A stretch of DNA of 64,000 bases from Moraxella osloensis (GCF_009867135.1 NZ_CP047226.1:248001-312000), one strand, 5' to 3'; shown: positions 17,722 to 26,700, counted from the stretch's first letter. A program made the numbers and translations. The notes: generated from the sequence alone by a model not told the origin.

Positions 17722-18783
17722 TCAGCGTATTTGGTGCTTCCATTGTTGAATGCGAACTTGGTTGGCAAGTGACGTCAAACTATCATCAATAATATCGCTA
17801 ACTAATTTTTCTAGCGCAGGGCTAGTGACGTCAATTTGCACCAAGCTTTTGGCGATTTCTTCATACATCAGCGTGAGCGTTTGCGGTTTGGTAAGGTTGG
17901 TGGTCAAGCTTAATGTCAGATTTTCCCCAATGTGTTGCCCGATGCTGTGCATTTGGTTTTCTATCAGACTACCTGCAATCGGTATCAAGCGTAATATGCG
18001 ATGCAGCTCGGGCGTATCGGTTAGCGCTTGCTGAATGGCGATGCCCACCTGTTCTGCCAATGGTTTGGCAAAGATGGCAGGATGGGCGGGCGTGGATTGT
18101 AATAACGGTGTGGCTTCTTGCTGCAGCACTTCGACAATGACCTTCTGTATGTCATCTCGATGCTTGTCGATGATGTTTTTGACCAAATGCCCATCGGCGT
18201 TGCTAATTTCGCTACGGATATTGTCAATCGCAGTTAAAATCACCCGATCAGAAATCTCTTCCATAATCATTTGATAATAAAATTTGATAGTGGCAAGCCA
18301 ACTGGCGGGCAAAACTTTGTAGCCCAGCTCGTGCAGACGATAACCAATCACGCCAACGCGCAGCAGTCGCAATGCGCGTAGCTGCGGTGCACAGCCTAAT
18401 ACTTCATACCAATGCACGAATGGAAAGAAAAACCAGCGGTAATAGCGTTTTTGGGCGATGGCAATCAACCAGCGAACCACAAGCTCGGCTACCAAAAAGA
18501 TGGTAAACAGACCCCCTGCTACTTTGAGCGGCTCGTGCCATCCTTGCTGATAACTGACGATACTGTCAACAAACCCCATCCAACTTGCTATTTTTGCCAT
18601 AAAGCTACTTAGCATCAAAGTGTCAAACCCCATGAGCAGCAAGTCCAACACAATGGCAACCATCATGATGGTATCGTAGGCTAACTGCCAGCGACTGGGT
18701 TTGGCAGGGTGGACAGCGAAAGGTTGGCTAATGTCTAAGCTTGGCGTTGGGCTGGATTTTGGGTCTAAATTAGCAGTTGGCAT
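17722..18783 (-). CDS. Membrane protein with an ion-channel-like N-terminal region
   Basis: 353 residues. At least three hydrophobic segments fall in the first 180 residues, and the block LRALRLLRVGVIGYR recalls the Arg-rich S4 helix of voltage-sensor proteins. The C-terminal 170 residues are soluble and helical (ISDRVILTAIDNIRSEIS onward) and resemble no enzyme I know. Related proteins are often annotated as ion transporters, but no pore signature is visible, so transport function is not established. It is a single gene between minC and an acyltransferase. Confidence 0.5.
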   Translation of the reverse strand: MPTANLDPKSSPTPSLDISQPFAVHPAKPSRWQLAYDTIMMVAIVLDLLLMGFDTLMLSSFMAKIASWMGFVDSIVSYQQGWHEPLKVAGGLFTIFLVAELVVRWLIAIAQKRYYRWFFFPFVHWYEVLGCAPQLRALRLLRVGVIGYRLHELGYKVLPASWLATIKFYYQMIMEEISDRVILTAIDNIRSEISNADGHLVKNIIDKHRDDIQKVIVEVLQQEATPLLQSTPAHPAIFAKPLAEQVGIAIQQALTDTPELHRILRLIPIAGSLIENQMHSIGQHIGENLTLSLTTNLTKPQTLTLMYEEIAKSLVQIDVTSPALEKLVSDIIDDSLTSLANQVRIQQWKHQIR

Positions 18784-18907
18784 AAAAAATTGCTCAAAAT
18801 GGGGTCAATAACGCAAAAAATGTGAGTGAGGACAAGGCAGGTAAATCATACCTTGCATGGCTTACCTGAGATTTTAACTAGTAGTGTAATTAGTGATATG
18901 TCACTAG

Positions 18908-18949
18908 TAATGTGTTGCTAATAATGTGTTGCTAATAATGTGTTGCTAG
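18908..18949. repeat. 14-bp tandem repeat, three units
   Basis: Three head-to-tail copies of TAATGTGTTGCTAA (the last base differs in the third). The repeat overlaps the stop codon of the leftward acyltransferase gene and otherwise lies in its 3' flank. Confidence 0.85.
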
Positions 18950-19914
18950 GGATGACGGGTAAAATCATCGAGCATGGCTTGGATACGTTGGTCTTTTTGT
19001 TGCCACAAGCCATCGAGCCAACGGTACATATCTTTTTTGGTTTGTTCATCCTGTTGGTATTTGCCATCCATGAGCCGCTGTAGCAGGTCATCTGGCAATG
19101 CAATTTTTTGAATATCCACCCCGATGCGTTTGATATTACCTTGCCACAAATCCTGATAAGTAGGAATACCGTCAGGATACACAATCGTCATATCAAGCAC
19201 GGCGTCTAAATTGTCACCCAACGCACCCAATGCAAGTGCAATGCCGCCCGCTTTGGGTTTTAGCAAATATTGATAGGGCGATTGTTGCAAGTCACGTTTT
19301 TTTTGGGTAAACCGCGTGCCTTCGATAAAGTTAAGTAAGGTAAAAGGCTTGTCGAGTAAGTTTTGACAAGCGCGTTTGGCTTCGATGATATCGCGGTCTT
19401 CTAGCGCTGGATTTTTAGCAATCGCTGTTTTCGAGTAGCGTTTCATCATCGGAAAGTCTAAAAAATAAAAGGCTTGTCCCACAATTGGGATATACAATAG
19501 CTCGTATTTGGCAAAAAATCGCGTCAATGGTAGTCGGTTTTCACTGATATATTGGATGACAGTCGTGTCGACCCAAGATTGGTGATTGCTCAGCAAAATA
19601 TATTTGCCATCGACCGACAAGTCATCAGGCAGGTTGATGCGAAAATCAATATCGGGCAGGATATTTTCAATCAAACGATTGTTGGTATTGATCCAGTGAT
19701 TGGCTATTTTTAACACGGATTTATCGGCCAATGGATGACCCGTTAATGTTTTTACCGCGCCCATCGCCCAAAGCGGTAGACTAAACAGCACTGAATTGCC
19801 GGTAATGGTCCCTACCGCCACCGCTAAGCTGGCGTTTTGCGCCAAAGGTAATGATGTTTTACGCAGTTTATTTAACGTGTTTTTGAGCAATGATGGTTTA
19901 TTGTTATTTGTCAT
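18946..19914 (-). CDS. PlsC-like 1-acyl-glycerol-3-phosphate acyltransferase family protein
   Basis: 322 residues from the ATG at 19914; an in-frame TTG five codons earlier is less likely because a GTGGGA ribosome-site-like sequence precedes the ATG. The acyltransferase motif NHQSWVD (HX4D) is near residue 110 and the EGTRFT motif near residue 190. A hydrophobic N-terminal segment (ASLAVAVGTITGNSVLFSL) should anchor it in the membrane. It resembles the YihG branch. It probably transfers an acyl chain to a lysophospholipid; the exact substrate is not deducible. Confidence 0.82.
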   Translation of the reverse strand: MTNNNKPSLLKNTLNKLRKTSLPLAQNASLAVAVGTITGNSVLFSLPLWAMGAVKTLTGHPLADKSVLKIANHWINTNNRLIENILPDIDFRINLPDDLSVDGKYILLSNHQSWVDTTVIQYISENRLPLTRFFAKYELLYIPIVGQAFYFLDFPMMKRYSKTAIAKNPALEDRDIIEAKRACQNLLDKPFTLLNFIEGTRFTQKKRDLQQSPYQYLLKPKAGGIALALGALGDNLDAVLDMTIVYPDGIPTYQDLWQGNIKRIGVDIQKIALPDDLLQRLMDGKYQQDEQTKKDMYRWLDGLWQQKDQRIQAMLDDFTRHP

Positions 19915-20482
19915 ATTTGGATCCCACAAAGCTTATTAAAAAAAGCTTATTTAAAAAGCTTATTTGAATGAGACATAAGAATAAATACTTGGCTTTATTA
20001 AATTGGCTTCGTTAATTGTAAAAATAAGTGTTAGTTTAGCAAACGTCAAAAATGTTCACTAATAAATTTTTCTACACTGCCAAGCACAAATCTTGCAGGT
20101 TTATTGGTGCTATGCTACAAATCCCAGTAAAGTTAATTATCAAAATTTTTTTTTAAAAATTAACAAGTTATTTAATGCACTATCAGTGATAGGTTGACTA
20201 TCCAACACGATTTTCAACAAAATCACAAAGCATTTAATATATAAAAATAAATAATATAGATAATGAATATTTGAAAATATTTTGTAACAAATTATGCCGT
20301 CTTACAACATCCTTAAGACAAATCATTACATATTAAGGAAAAAGTTTATTGCATAATGACCTCAATCACAAAGCAACTGAGTGTTGTCAGGTTTATCTGG
20401 CAAGTGAGATAAAAACAACAAGTTGGTGCGTGACAATTATAACTAAGCCATTATAACTAGAGGAATTCAAAGGAGATTACTC
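19915..20482. other. AT-rich divergent regulatory region
   Basis: 568 bases between the leftward acyltransferase and the rightward OmpA-type lipoprotein. The left end has three copies of AAGCTTA at 19929-19935, 19943-19949 and 19956-19962, just upstream of the acyltransferase start. The right end holds a strong AAGGAG ribosome site before the lipoprotein ATG and a short repeat (ATTATAACTA twice). No ORF with a ribosome site was found. Confidence 0.55.
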
Positions 20483-21133
20483 ATGCGTACTAAATTATTA
20501 GCAGCTACTTTAGCATCAGGTGTTATTTTAACAGGTTGTGCGACAACGCCAAACGGTACAACGACCACAGGTATTACGAACAATAAAGCGCTTCTTGGTG
20601 GTCTATTAGGGGCAGCCGCAGGCGCGGGTGTTTCAAAAGCAACAGGCGGTGAAAGAACCGGTCGTGATGCTGCAATCGGTGGTGTACTAGGTGCAGGCGT
20701 GGGTTACTACATGCAGCAACAAGAAGCTAAACTTCGTGCCCAAACCGCAGGTTCTGGTGTGACGGTAACACGTGACCCAGTGACTAATAACATTAACTTG
20801 TCTATCCCTGAAGCGGTAACTTTCCGTGTTGGTGATTCTACCATCCTACCTAACTTCTACACGACGTTGGATAAAGTGGGTACCACATTACGTGACTATA
20901 ACCAAACTAACATCCAAGTAAATGGTTATGCCTCAGTGGAAGGTGATGCAAATAGAAACCAACAATTATCACAGCGCCGCGCATCAGCAGTCGCTAATTA
21001 CTTAGTCAATCGTGGCATCTCTGGTAACCGTATCAGCGCTATTGGTCGCGGTGAAACCACACAATTTGGCTCAAGCTATGAACCAAACCGCCGTGTAGAG
21101 ATGACTATCCTTGCACCGCAATCGGTTAACTAA
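20483..21133 (+). CDS. OmpA-family lipoprotein with glycine zipper
   Basis: 216 residues. A signal peptide with a lipobox ending LTGC is followed by a Gly/Ala-rich glycine-zipper segment (about residues 35-75). The C-terminal OmpA-like peptidoglycan-binding domain (about 105-214) includes VNGYASVEGDANRNQQLSQ and the NRRVEM motif. The layout is that of YiaD-type outer-membrane lipoproteins that tether the outer membrane to peptidoglycan. A strong ribosome site (AAGGAG) and a long upstream region suggest high expression. Confidence 0.9.
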   Translation: MRTKLLAATLASGVILTGCATTPNGTTTTGITNNKALLGGLLGAAAGAGVSKATGGERTGRDAAIGGVLGAGVGYYMQQQEAKLRAQTAGSGVTVTRDPVTNNINLSIPEAVTFRVGDSTILPNFYTTLDKVGTTLRDYNQTNIQVNGYASVEGDANRNQQLSQRRASAVANYLVNRGISGNRISAIGRGETTQFGSSYEPNRRVEMTILAPQSVN

Positions 21134-21190
21134 TCAAGTCAAGCCATAATTAAGTCAAGCCAGATGATATTTTCATCGGCGCATTGATAA

Positions 21191-21218
21191 AAAAAGCACC
21201 TTTTATAAGGTGCTTTTT
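21191..21218. terminator. Bidirectional terminator after the OmpA-type gene
   Basis: A perfect 12-bp stem, AAAAAGCACCTT with AAGGTGCTTTTT, and loop TTAT. Before the transposon inserted at 21231 it would have served both the OmpA-type gene and the converging DUF1877 gene. Confidence 0.92.
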
Positions 21219-21230
21219 ATCAGCCGTTGC

Positions 21231-22435
21231 CGTAAAACCACCGACTTTAGGCGGTGGATATAAGGCAACTCATACACTATAACGCTTGCATAAATTTTGC
21301 TAAAATAATTTGCATGAAAACACTCAAGCTACGCATACGAGACAAACATACTGATAAACTCAACCGCCTAAGCGGTGCGGTCAATTTCGTGTGGAATTAT
21401 GTCAATGACTTGAGTTACAAACACCTAAAAAAGACTGGTAAATTCTTTAGTGCTTACGACCTAAACGACTACACCAAAGGTAGCGGTGAACTACTTGGCT
21501 TACACAGTCAGACCATCCAAGCCATCAATGAAACCCACGCCAAAGCTCGAAAGCAATTCAAAAAAGCCAAACTAAACTGGCGAACCAACAACCCAAATTC
21601 AAAACGTAAATCATTAGGCTGGCTACCATTTAAACAATCTGCCATTAAGCATATTGCCACGCACCAAACAGGCAAAAAGGGCTTAAAATCCACCTTGCAA
21701 CTAAGCCTAGCCAAAGGACAAAAACTAGTCATTGACCTATGGGACAGCTACAACCTATCGCTTTACCAAATCAACACACTAGAAATCGTCCAAGACAGCC
21801 GTAACCGTTGGTATGCCTGTATCACCGTCAAAGACTACCCCAAGACACAATGCGGTACAGGCAGTGTAGGCATTGACTTAGGGCTTAAAGACAGTGCCAC
21901 TACCTCAAACGGTGACAAGCTAACCATTAAGCAAACGCTAAAATATGCAAAACAATTAGCTATAGCCCAACGCTCAAACAACAAAAAACGTATCAAGGCT
22001 ATCCATGCCAAAATCAAAAACACAAGGCAAGACCTAATACACAAATTCACCACCCAATTAGTCAAAGACAATGCCCTAATCGTGGTCGGTGATGTGAAAA
22101 CCACCCAATTTAATAGTAAAAAAGGCAAACTCGCCAAATCGGTTTACGATGCAGGCTGGTTTGAACTGAAACGACAACTGACCTACAAATGCGAGAACGC
22201 AGGTTGCCGTTTTGAAATCGTGAATGAGAGATACACGACCCAGCGATGTTCGTGTTGCGGTGAAATCACCGCCAATAGTCCGAAAGGTAGAAAATCGCTT
22301 GGAATAAGAGAATGGATATGTGCTTCGTGTGGCACATGGCATGATAGAGATATCAATGCCAGTAAGAACATTCTTGCGGTCGGGCTTGACCGTCTTGTGG
22401 AAGGAATCCCCTTGCTAAAGCAAGGGGAGGAAGTC
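21231..22435 (+). mobile_element. IS200/IS605-family tnpB-only element, copy 1 (1205 bp)
   Basis: The left end lies directly 3' of TTGC (21227-21230) and begins CGTAAAACC. The subterminal hairpin CCACCG...CGGTGG matches copies 2 and 3. The right end finishes GAGGAAGTC at 22435. No tnpA is present, so it would need TnpA in trans, for example from copy 2. The right-end hairpin differs from the other copies: CCCCTTGC pairs perfectly with GCAAGGGG around TAAA. It sits at the 3' end of the converging DUF1877 gene and replaced its last three codons. Confidence 0.88.
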
Positions 22436-22570
22436 AAAAAATACTCACCACAATATTATTGCCATTGTCTAAGGCGTTATTATAAAACGCCAATAACTCA
22501 TTATATGAAGCTAGCAATTCTTTATCCAAGTTTTCCTTTTTGTCTTGCCAAATATTGGGCGGAAAAATAG
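21314..22570 (+). CDS. tnpB: TnpB RNA-guided nuclease-like protein, copy 1, with read-through C-terminus
   Basis: 418 residues from the ATG at 21314. The first ~360 residues match copies 2 and 3 closely: an N-terminal helical and wedge region, a RuvC-like domain starting at GSVGIDLGLKDS, a CxxC...CxxC zinc finger and RDINASKN. The TAG stop that ends the others inside the right-end hairpin is replaced by TTGCTAAAGC here. The frame therefore runs through the element end and about 135 bases into the antisense of the DUF1877 gene, adding about 50 residues of host-derived sequence. Whether the extension affects stability is unknown. Confidence 0.85.
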   Translation: MKTLKLRIRDKHTDKLNRLSGAVNFVWNYVNDLSYKHLKKTGKFFSAYDLNDYTKGSGELLGLHSQTIQAINETHAKARKQFKKAKLNWRTNNPNSKRKSLGWLPFKQSAIKHIATHQTGKKGLKSTLQLSLAKGQKLVIDLWDSYNLSLYQINTLEIVQDSRNRWYACITVKDYPKTQCGTGSVGIDLGLKDSATTSNGDKLTIKQTLKYAKQLAIAQRSNNKKRIKAIHAKIKNTRQDLIHKFTTQLVKDNALIVVGDVKTTQFNSKKGKLAKSVYDAGWFELKRQLTYKCENAGCRFEIVNERYTTQRCSCCGEITANSPKGRKSLGIREWICASCGTWHDRDINASKNILAVGLDRLVEGIPLLKQGEEVKKYSPQYYCHCLRRYYKTPITHYMKLAILYPSFPFCLAKYWAEK

Positions 22571-22934
22571 CTTGCTCACGTAGTGACTTCATCGAAACTT
22601 TTTCTAAGCGTTTTTTAAAGTTAATTTGTTCTAAAGCATCAACGATTTCGACAATATGTGCCCACGGGGTAAAAGCAATGAAATCGGCATCTTCACTGTC
22701 ACTAAAAGTTTCCACACCCACCACAAACTCGCTGACAGGCTCATCGGGTACAGGTTGGGTGGCGCTGTGTTTGGTTAACACAAAATGGATAATGTCCCAC
22801 AGTTTGCCCAAATCTACCAATTGCGCTTGAGGCTGCTCACTCATACTTTCAAGTAACGCGGTTCGCGCTGTATCAGTGGCATTTTGCAGTTGCTCCAGCA
22901 GGGCGTTATCAACCATCAAATATTGTGCGATCAT
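22434..22934 (-). CDS. DUF1877 family protein, C-terminus altered by transposon insertion
   Basis: 166 residues, matching the YfbM-like DUF1877 pattern: the start MIAQYLMV, the WDIIHFVLT helix, FIAFTPWAHIVEIVDAL, and a C-terminal helix ending FYNNALDNGNNIVVSIF. The stop TGA is made half by host and half by the end of copy 1. Joining the flanks without the element gives three more codons (Cys-Asn-Gly) and then TGA TAA. The protein is therefore almost complete. The family has no firm biochemical function. Confidence 0.8.
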   Translation of the reverse strand: MIAQYLMVDNALLEQLQNATDTARTALLESMSEQPQAQLVDLGKLWDIIHFVLTKHSATQPVPDEPVSEFVVGVETFSDSEDADFIAFTPWAHIVEIVDALEQINFKKRLEKVSMKSLREQAIFPPNIWQDKKENLDKELLASYNELLAFYNNALDNGNNIVVSIF

Positions 22935-23114
22935 ACAATTTCCTAGTTATAAAGTAGCGAGATATTAGCGTAGTGGGATATGACAGTCCTATCACTTTAT
23001 GTTAAGACGAGGACCACAAGCGAAGATAGTATAACCCATACAGCAAGCGATTTTGACGATATACTCACTTGAATTGACCAACTCATTTAGCTGACTTATT
23101 TAACCGACTTAACT

Positions 23115-23822
23115 TTAACCGATTAGGCCCGCTGACATATTGATTAATGAGGCTAAAATTGCAGTATTAAAGAAAAATGATAACACACAATGAATGGTAC
23201 CGATGATCCGACTTTGCTGGGTGTTGAAGGCGACATCCGCTGTTTGACCTGAGGTGCCAATGATGTAGGAAAAATATAAAAAATCCCAGTAGGCGGGGTC
23301 GTCATCGTTAGGAAAATCTAGCATTTCTGTGTTTTTTTCTTCTTTAAGCAAGAAATACTCGTGGGTGTAATGAATAGCAAACATGGTATGGATAAACAAC
23401 CAAGCCGTCAAAATCGTCATGGCGGTGAGCGCGATATGAAACAGCATCAAAGCGCCTTTGGCGTCCTTGCTTGCGCCCAACTCTACGACAATCGCCAGCA
23501 TACTGACAATGGCTGTGACAAAAACCAAGATCAGCATTAACATCGTGCCTTCGTCTTCAGCATGGGCTTTATCCAAAATTGCATTTTGATCGGCTTTATA
23601 CATCATCCGAAAAGTAGCCAATAAATATACCCAAAGTCCGATATTCCAAGCCAGCAAAAATTGCGTCACAAACTTCAGTTTATCGTACACCACCGCCAAC
23701 GTCCAATCTTTGGGCAATAGACCAACCAGCGTCGATAGTCCAAAATACACCACCACCATCGTTGCAAACCCTAACAGTAGACGAGGGCGGCTTTGAAAAA
23801 AACGATAGATGTAACCCATCAT
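23115..23822 (-). CDS. DUF1345 family membrane protein
   Basis: 235 residues with about five hydrophobic helices (LLLGFATMVVVYFGLSTLV, FLLAWNIGLWVYLLATF, MLMLILVFVTAIVSMLAIV, MLFHIALTAMTILTAWLF and a C-terminal one). The block DFLYFSYIIGTSGQTADV is the characteristic DUF1345 motif and resembles the filter-and-pore region of two-helix potassium channels. No function is established. It lies between the DUF1877 gene and a pseudouridine synthase, all on the same strand. Confidence 0.85.
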   Translation of the reverse strand: MMGYIYRFFQSRPRLLLGFATMVVVYFGLSTLVGLLPKDWTLAVVYDKLKFVTQFLLAWNIGLWVYLLATFRMMYKADQNAILDKAHAEDEGTMLMLILVFVTAIVSMLAIVVELGASKDAKGALMLFHIALTAMTILTAWLFIHTMFAIHYTHEYFLLKEEKNTEMLDFPNDDDPAYWDFLYFSYIIGTSGQTADVAFNTQQSRIIGTIHCVLSFFFNTAILASLINMSAGLIG

Positions 23823-23874
23823 GGCTGTTTTCTCATAGCGGTTTCCTTATAGCTGTCTACTCCCGGGTGTCTAC

Positions 23875-24579
23875 TCAGCGCTGTTTGCGTCGGCTTGTTG
23901 GGTGCTTTGATTGTGGCGATTTAGGCATTAAAACGCGAGGTTTTTTGCGCGCTTGTGGTTTTGTCGTTGCCGCGGATAAAGGTTGGACACCCAGTCGCTT
24001 TAAATCGGCAGGTGATAGCGGTATTTCTGTGGATGCGCCCACCGCTAAATTCCCCAAACTAAAGCCACTTGATGCCATGCGAATCAGTCGCAAACAGGGC
24101 AGTCCCACACGGGCCGCCATGCGACGCACTTGACGATTTTTACCTTCAAAAATAGTAATGGCGAGCCATGTGGTAACTTTGCGTTTGGCAATCTTGTCCG
24201 GCGCTTGCCAAATATGCTCGGCAATTTGTGCTTCGCTCAGCCGTACAACTTCAGCAGGTAAGGTGATACCGTCTTTGAGTGCTACCCCTGTTTGTAGTTG
24301 CTGTAGCTGGGCATCGCTTGCATCGCCTTCCACCTGTATCCAGTAGGTTTTACCTTGTTGTTTGCCTGCATTGGCTTTGGGTGGATGGGTCAAGGCTTTA
24401 TTGACTTGCCCATCAGCGGTTAGCAGTAGCAATCCTTCGGAAGTGGCATCTAATCGCCCCGCCACGCGTAAGCTTTTGTCGCTAAAATAATCGCTGAGCG
24501 TTGCAAAGTTGTTATTGTCATCGCTGCGAAATTGGCTAAGTACGCCATAGGGTTTGTTAAATAAAATCAGTGTCGGCAT
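23875..24579 (-). CDS. rluE: RsuA/RluE-family pseudouridine synthase, probably RluE
   Basis: 234 residues from the ATG at 24579; an in-frame TTG five codons upstream is the alternative. It begins PTLILFNKPYGVLSQF, carries the catalytic block AGRLDATSEGLLLLT (nucleophilic Asp near residue 48) and the GKNRQVRRM motif, and ends in a Lys/Arg-rich tail. It lacks the N-terminal S4 domain of RsuA/RluB, which fits RluE, the enzyme that isomerises U2457 of 23S rRNA in E. coli. The basic tail of about 30 residues is longer than usual. Confidence 0.82.
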   Translation of the reverse strand: MPTLILFNKPYGVLSQFRSDDNNNFATLSDYFSDKSLRVAGRLDATSEGLLLLTADGQVNKALTHPPKANAGKQQGKTYWIQVEGDASDAQLQQLQTGVALKDGITLPAEVVRLSEAQIAEHIWQAPDKIAKRKVTTWLAITIFEGKNRQVRRMAARVGLPCLRLIRMASSGFSLGNLAVGASTEIPLSPADLKRLGVQPLSAATTKPQARKKPRVLMPKSPQSKHPTSRRKQR

Positions 24580-24800
24580 GGTAGAGGATGACAAGTGAGT
24601 GAAAAAAGCGTAAAGCGCATCAAGCAGATCAGTTGCTCAGTGTAAACGCTAATCTTGGCTATTGCAATAAAGTCACCGTTATAAACCACACCGCCCAACG
24701 CCATACATATTTTGCCAAATTTTGCCAAAGGATAAGCCCGTATTTTTGGCTAAAAACAAGGTATAATAATCGGTTCATAAAACTACAATAATACTAACAT

Positions 24801-26039
24801 ATGTCCTATCACTATCAATTTACCACTGAGTTTGACTGGCGCTCACAGACAAAGTGGCAGACGCCTGATACGCCCTTTATGCACTTTGATTTTTGGCAAG
24901 CGCTGATAGATGCAAAGCTGATTGGCTGGCGCAGCGATTGGTGGGTGCAGTATGTGCAGATTGTCGATGACAGTGCTCAACTGATTGCCGTGATGCCCGT
25001 GTTTATCAAAAAGCATCACCAAGGCGAATATGTGTTCGATTTTAGCTGGGCAGAAGCCTTTGAGCGCTATGGTAGAAATTATTATCCAAGATTGGTGACA
25101 AGCGTGCCCTTTATCCCCGTCACCGGCGAGCGGATTTGGGTGGCACAAGGCAAGTCATTAACCGCGCCACTGTATGAGACCTTACTACAAGCGATTGATG
25201 ACTTGGCGAGCCGCTATCAAGCATCCACTTGGCACGGACTGTTTTTCTCCCCGAAAAACGTCCAAGCGTTGCAAAATGTGCCCAATCTTTGTGAGCGGCT
25301 AAGCTGTCAGTTTTTATGGCAAAATCGCAATCTAGAGGATAAAAAATGCGCCAATTTTGATGAGTTTTTGGCAACATTAACTGCCAAGAAACGCAAGTCA
25401 ATTAAGGTGGAACGCCAGAAGGTGCTCAAACAAAATCTAAGCTGTCAGGTTAAAATCGGTGACGATATCACCGAGGCGGATTGGGCAGTTTTTTATCAAT
25501 GCTATGCCATAACCTATCTGGTGAGAGGACGGCAGCCGTATTTGAATTTAGCATTTTTTAAGCAGCTTGGGCAGACTATGGTAGACAAGCTGATGCTCGC
25601 TCAAGCGCATAACGCGCACGGTGATATCGTGGCTTGTAGTTTGTTTTTTTTCGATGACGATGCCGCTATCAGCACGTTATATGGTCGCTATTGGGGCTGC
25701 CTAGAAGAATATGATTGTTTACATTTTGAGCTGTGTTATTACCAAGGCATTGAGTTTGCTATCAAGCAAGGCTTACGCTACTTTGACCCTGGCACCCAAG
25801 GGGAGCACAAGCTGATTCGCGGCTTTTATCCGGTGTTGACTCATTCGCTACACTGTGTCTACGACAAGGTGTTTGCCCCTGCGATTGCCCAGTTTTGCCA
25901 AGACGAACAGCACGCTATATTGGCGTACCAAGCCGATGCGATGACCGCGTTACCTTTTAATGACACCTATAAAAGCCAATTTTTTGGTGATGTTGCCGCG
26001 CAAGGCACAATACCCGATAATGAGTTTTTGAAAAAATAA
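24801..26039 (+). CDS. COG3146 (DUF482) acyltransferase-like protein
   Basis: 412 residues. Diagnostic segments are FDFSWAEAFERYGRNYYPRLVTSVPFIPVTG (about 80-110), KKRKSIKVER (about 195-205), YQCYAITYLVRGRQPYL and FDPGTQGEHKLIRGF (about 330-345). The family has a GNAT-like fold and is annotated in databases as related to peptidoglycan biosynthesis or recognition, but without solid biochemistry. Its stop overlaps the ubiC start (TAATG), so the two are translationally coupled. Confidence 0.8.
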   Translation: MSYHYQFTTEFDWRSQTKWQTPDTPFMHFDFWQALIDAKLIGWRSDWWVQYVQIVDDSAQLIAVMPVFIKKHHQGEYVFDFSWAEAFERYGRNYYPRLVTSVPFIPVTGERIWVAQGKSLTAPLYETLLQAIDDLASRYQASTWHGLFFSPKNVQALQNVPNLCERLSCQFLWQNRNLEDKKCANFDEFLATLTAKKRKSIKVERQKVLKQNLSCQVKIGDDITEADWAVFYQCYAITYLVRGRQPYLNLAFFKQLGQTMVDKLMLAQAHNAHGDIVACSLFFFDDDAAISTLYGRYWGCLEEYDCLHFELCYYQGIEFAIKQGLRYFDPGTQGEHKLIRGFYPVLTHSLHCVYDKVFAPAIAQFCQDEQHAILAYQADAMTALPFNDTYKSQFFGDVAAQGTIPDNEFLKK

Positions 26040-26581
26040 TGATAAATATTGGTCTAAACCTAAACCTAAACCTAAACTTAAACCTGGCTGGCGCGCATTT
26101 GAGCGTGGCACACAAACAGCAGATACCGCCGAAACTTATCCCTTGGCTGACGTCAACAGGGTCGCTCACCGCCAAATTTGAAGCCTTATCTCAGCATAAA
26201 CTCATCGTACAGCCAACGTTTGAAGGGCGGCAAACCTTGTCCCTGAGCGAAAAGCGCCAACTGCAGTTACCGCTTGGTGTGAGCCAATCGGCGTGGGTGC
26301 GCGAAGCCTTATTATTTGGCAAGCCTAATCAAGATGCGTGGGTGGTGGCGCGGTCAGTATTTCCGTTTGCTAGCCTCATTGGTAATGCGCGAAAATTGGC
26401 AAATCTGGGTACAACACCGATTGGCTATATACTGTTTCGTCGGCATGGCGCAGTGATGACCAACCGCTGGATTGATTTGACAGCGCAAGGCTGGCGGCGT
26501 ACCACTCTTTACCACTGGCAAGGCAGGTATTTTTTGATTAGTGAGACTTTTTTGCCAGCATTTGAAAATAATCTTGAATAA
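26039..26581 (+). CDS. ubiC: Chorismate pyruvate-lyase UbiC
   Basis: 180 residues. UbiC converts chorismate to 4-hydroxybenzoate and pyruvate, the first committed step of ubiquinone synthesis. Matching segments are IPWLTSTGSLTAKFE, WVREALLFGK (catalytic-site Arg), ARSVFPFASL, LGTTPIGYILF and the C-terminal SETFLPAF (active-site Glu). The N-terminus is unusual: five (Leu-Asn) dipeptides encoded by a hexanucleotide repeat directly after the start codon. ubiA, the usual neighbour, is not next to it. Confidence 0.85.
   Translation: MINIGLNLNLNLNLNLAGAHLSVAHKQQIPPKLIPWLTSTGSLTAKFEALSQHKLIVQPTFEGRQTLSLSEKRQLQLPLGVSQSAWVREALLFGKPNQDAWVVARSVFPFASLIGNARKLANLGTTPIGYILFRRHGAVMTNRWIDLTAQGWRRTTLYHWQGRYFLISETFLPAFENNLE
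26054..26083 (+). repeat. Hexanucleotide repeat CTAAAC, five units, at the start of ubiC
   Basis: Four perfect CTAAAC units followed by one TTAAAC. They encode repeated Leu-Asn from about codon 6. Six-base steps keep the frame, so slippage would change N-terminal length or initiation context but not shut the gene off. Confidence 0.9.
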
Positions 26582-26700
26582 TGCGACAAATTGCGCCAAA
26601 TGGCTGGATTATTCACTAAAAAAAACCAAACCATGCTAAACTAAGCAATATTTTTCGGTTTTATCCGCCCATTTTTTGACTCACTTAACAGGAAATTGCC

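Noticed and set aside
26039..26090. Telomere-like repeat reading of the CTAAAC run
   Set aside because: Resemblance to eukaryotic telomere repeats is chance; the run is inside an ordinary bacterial coding frame.
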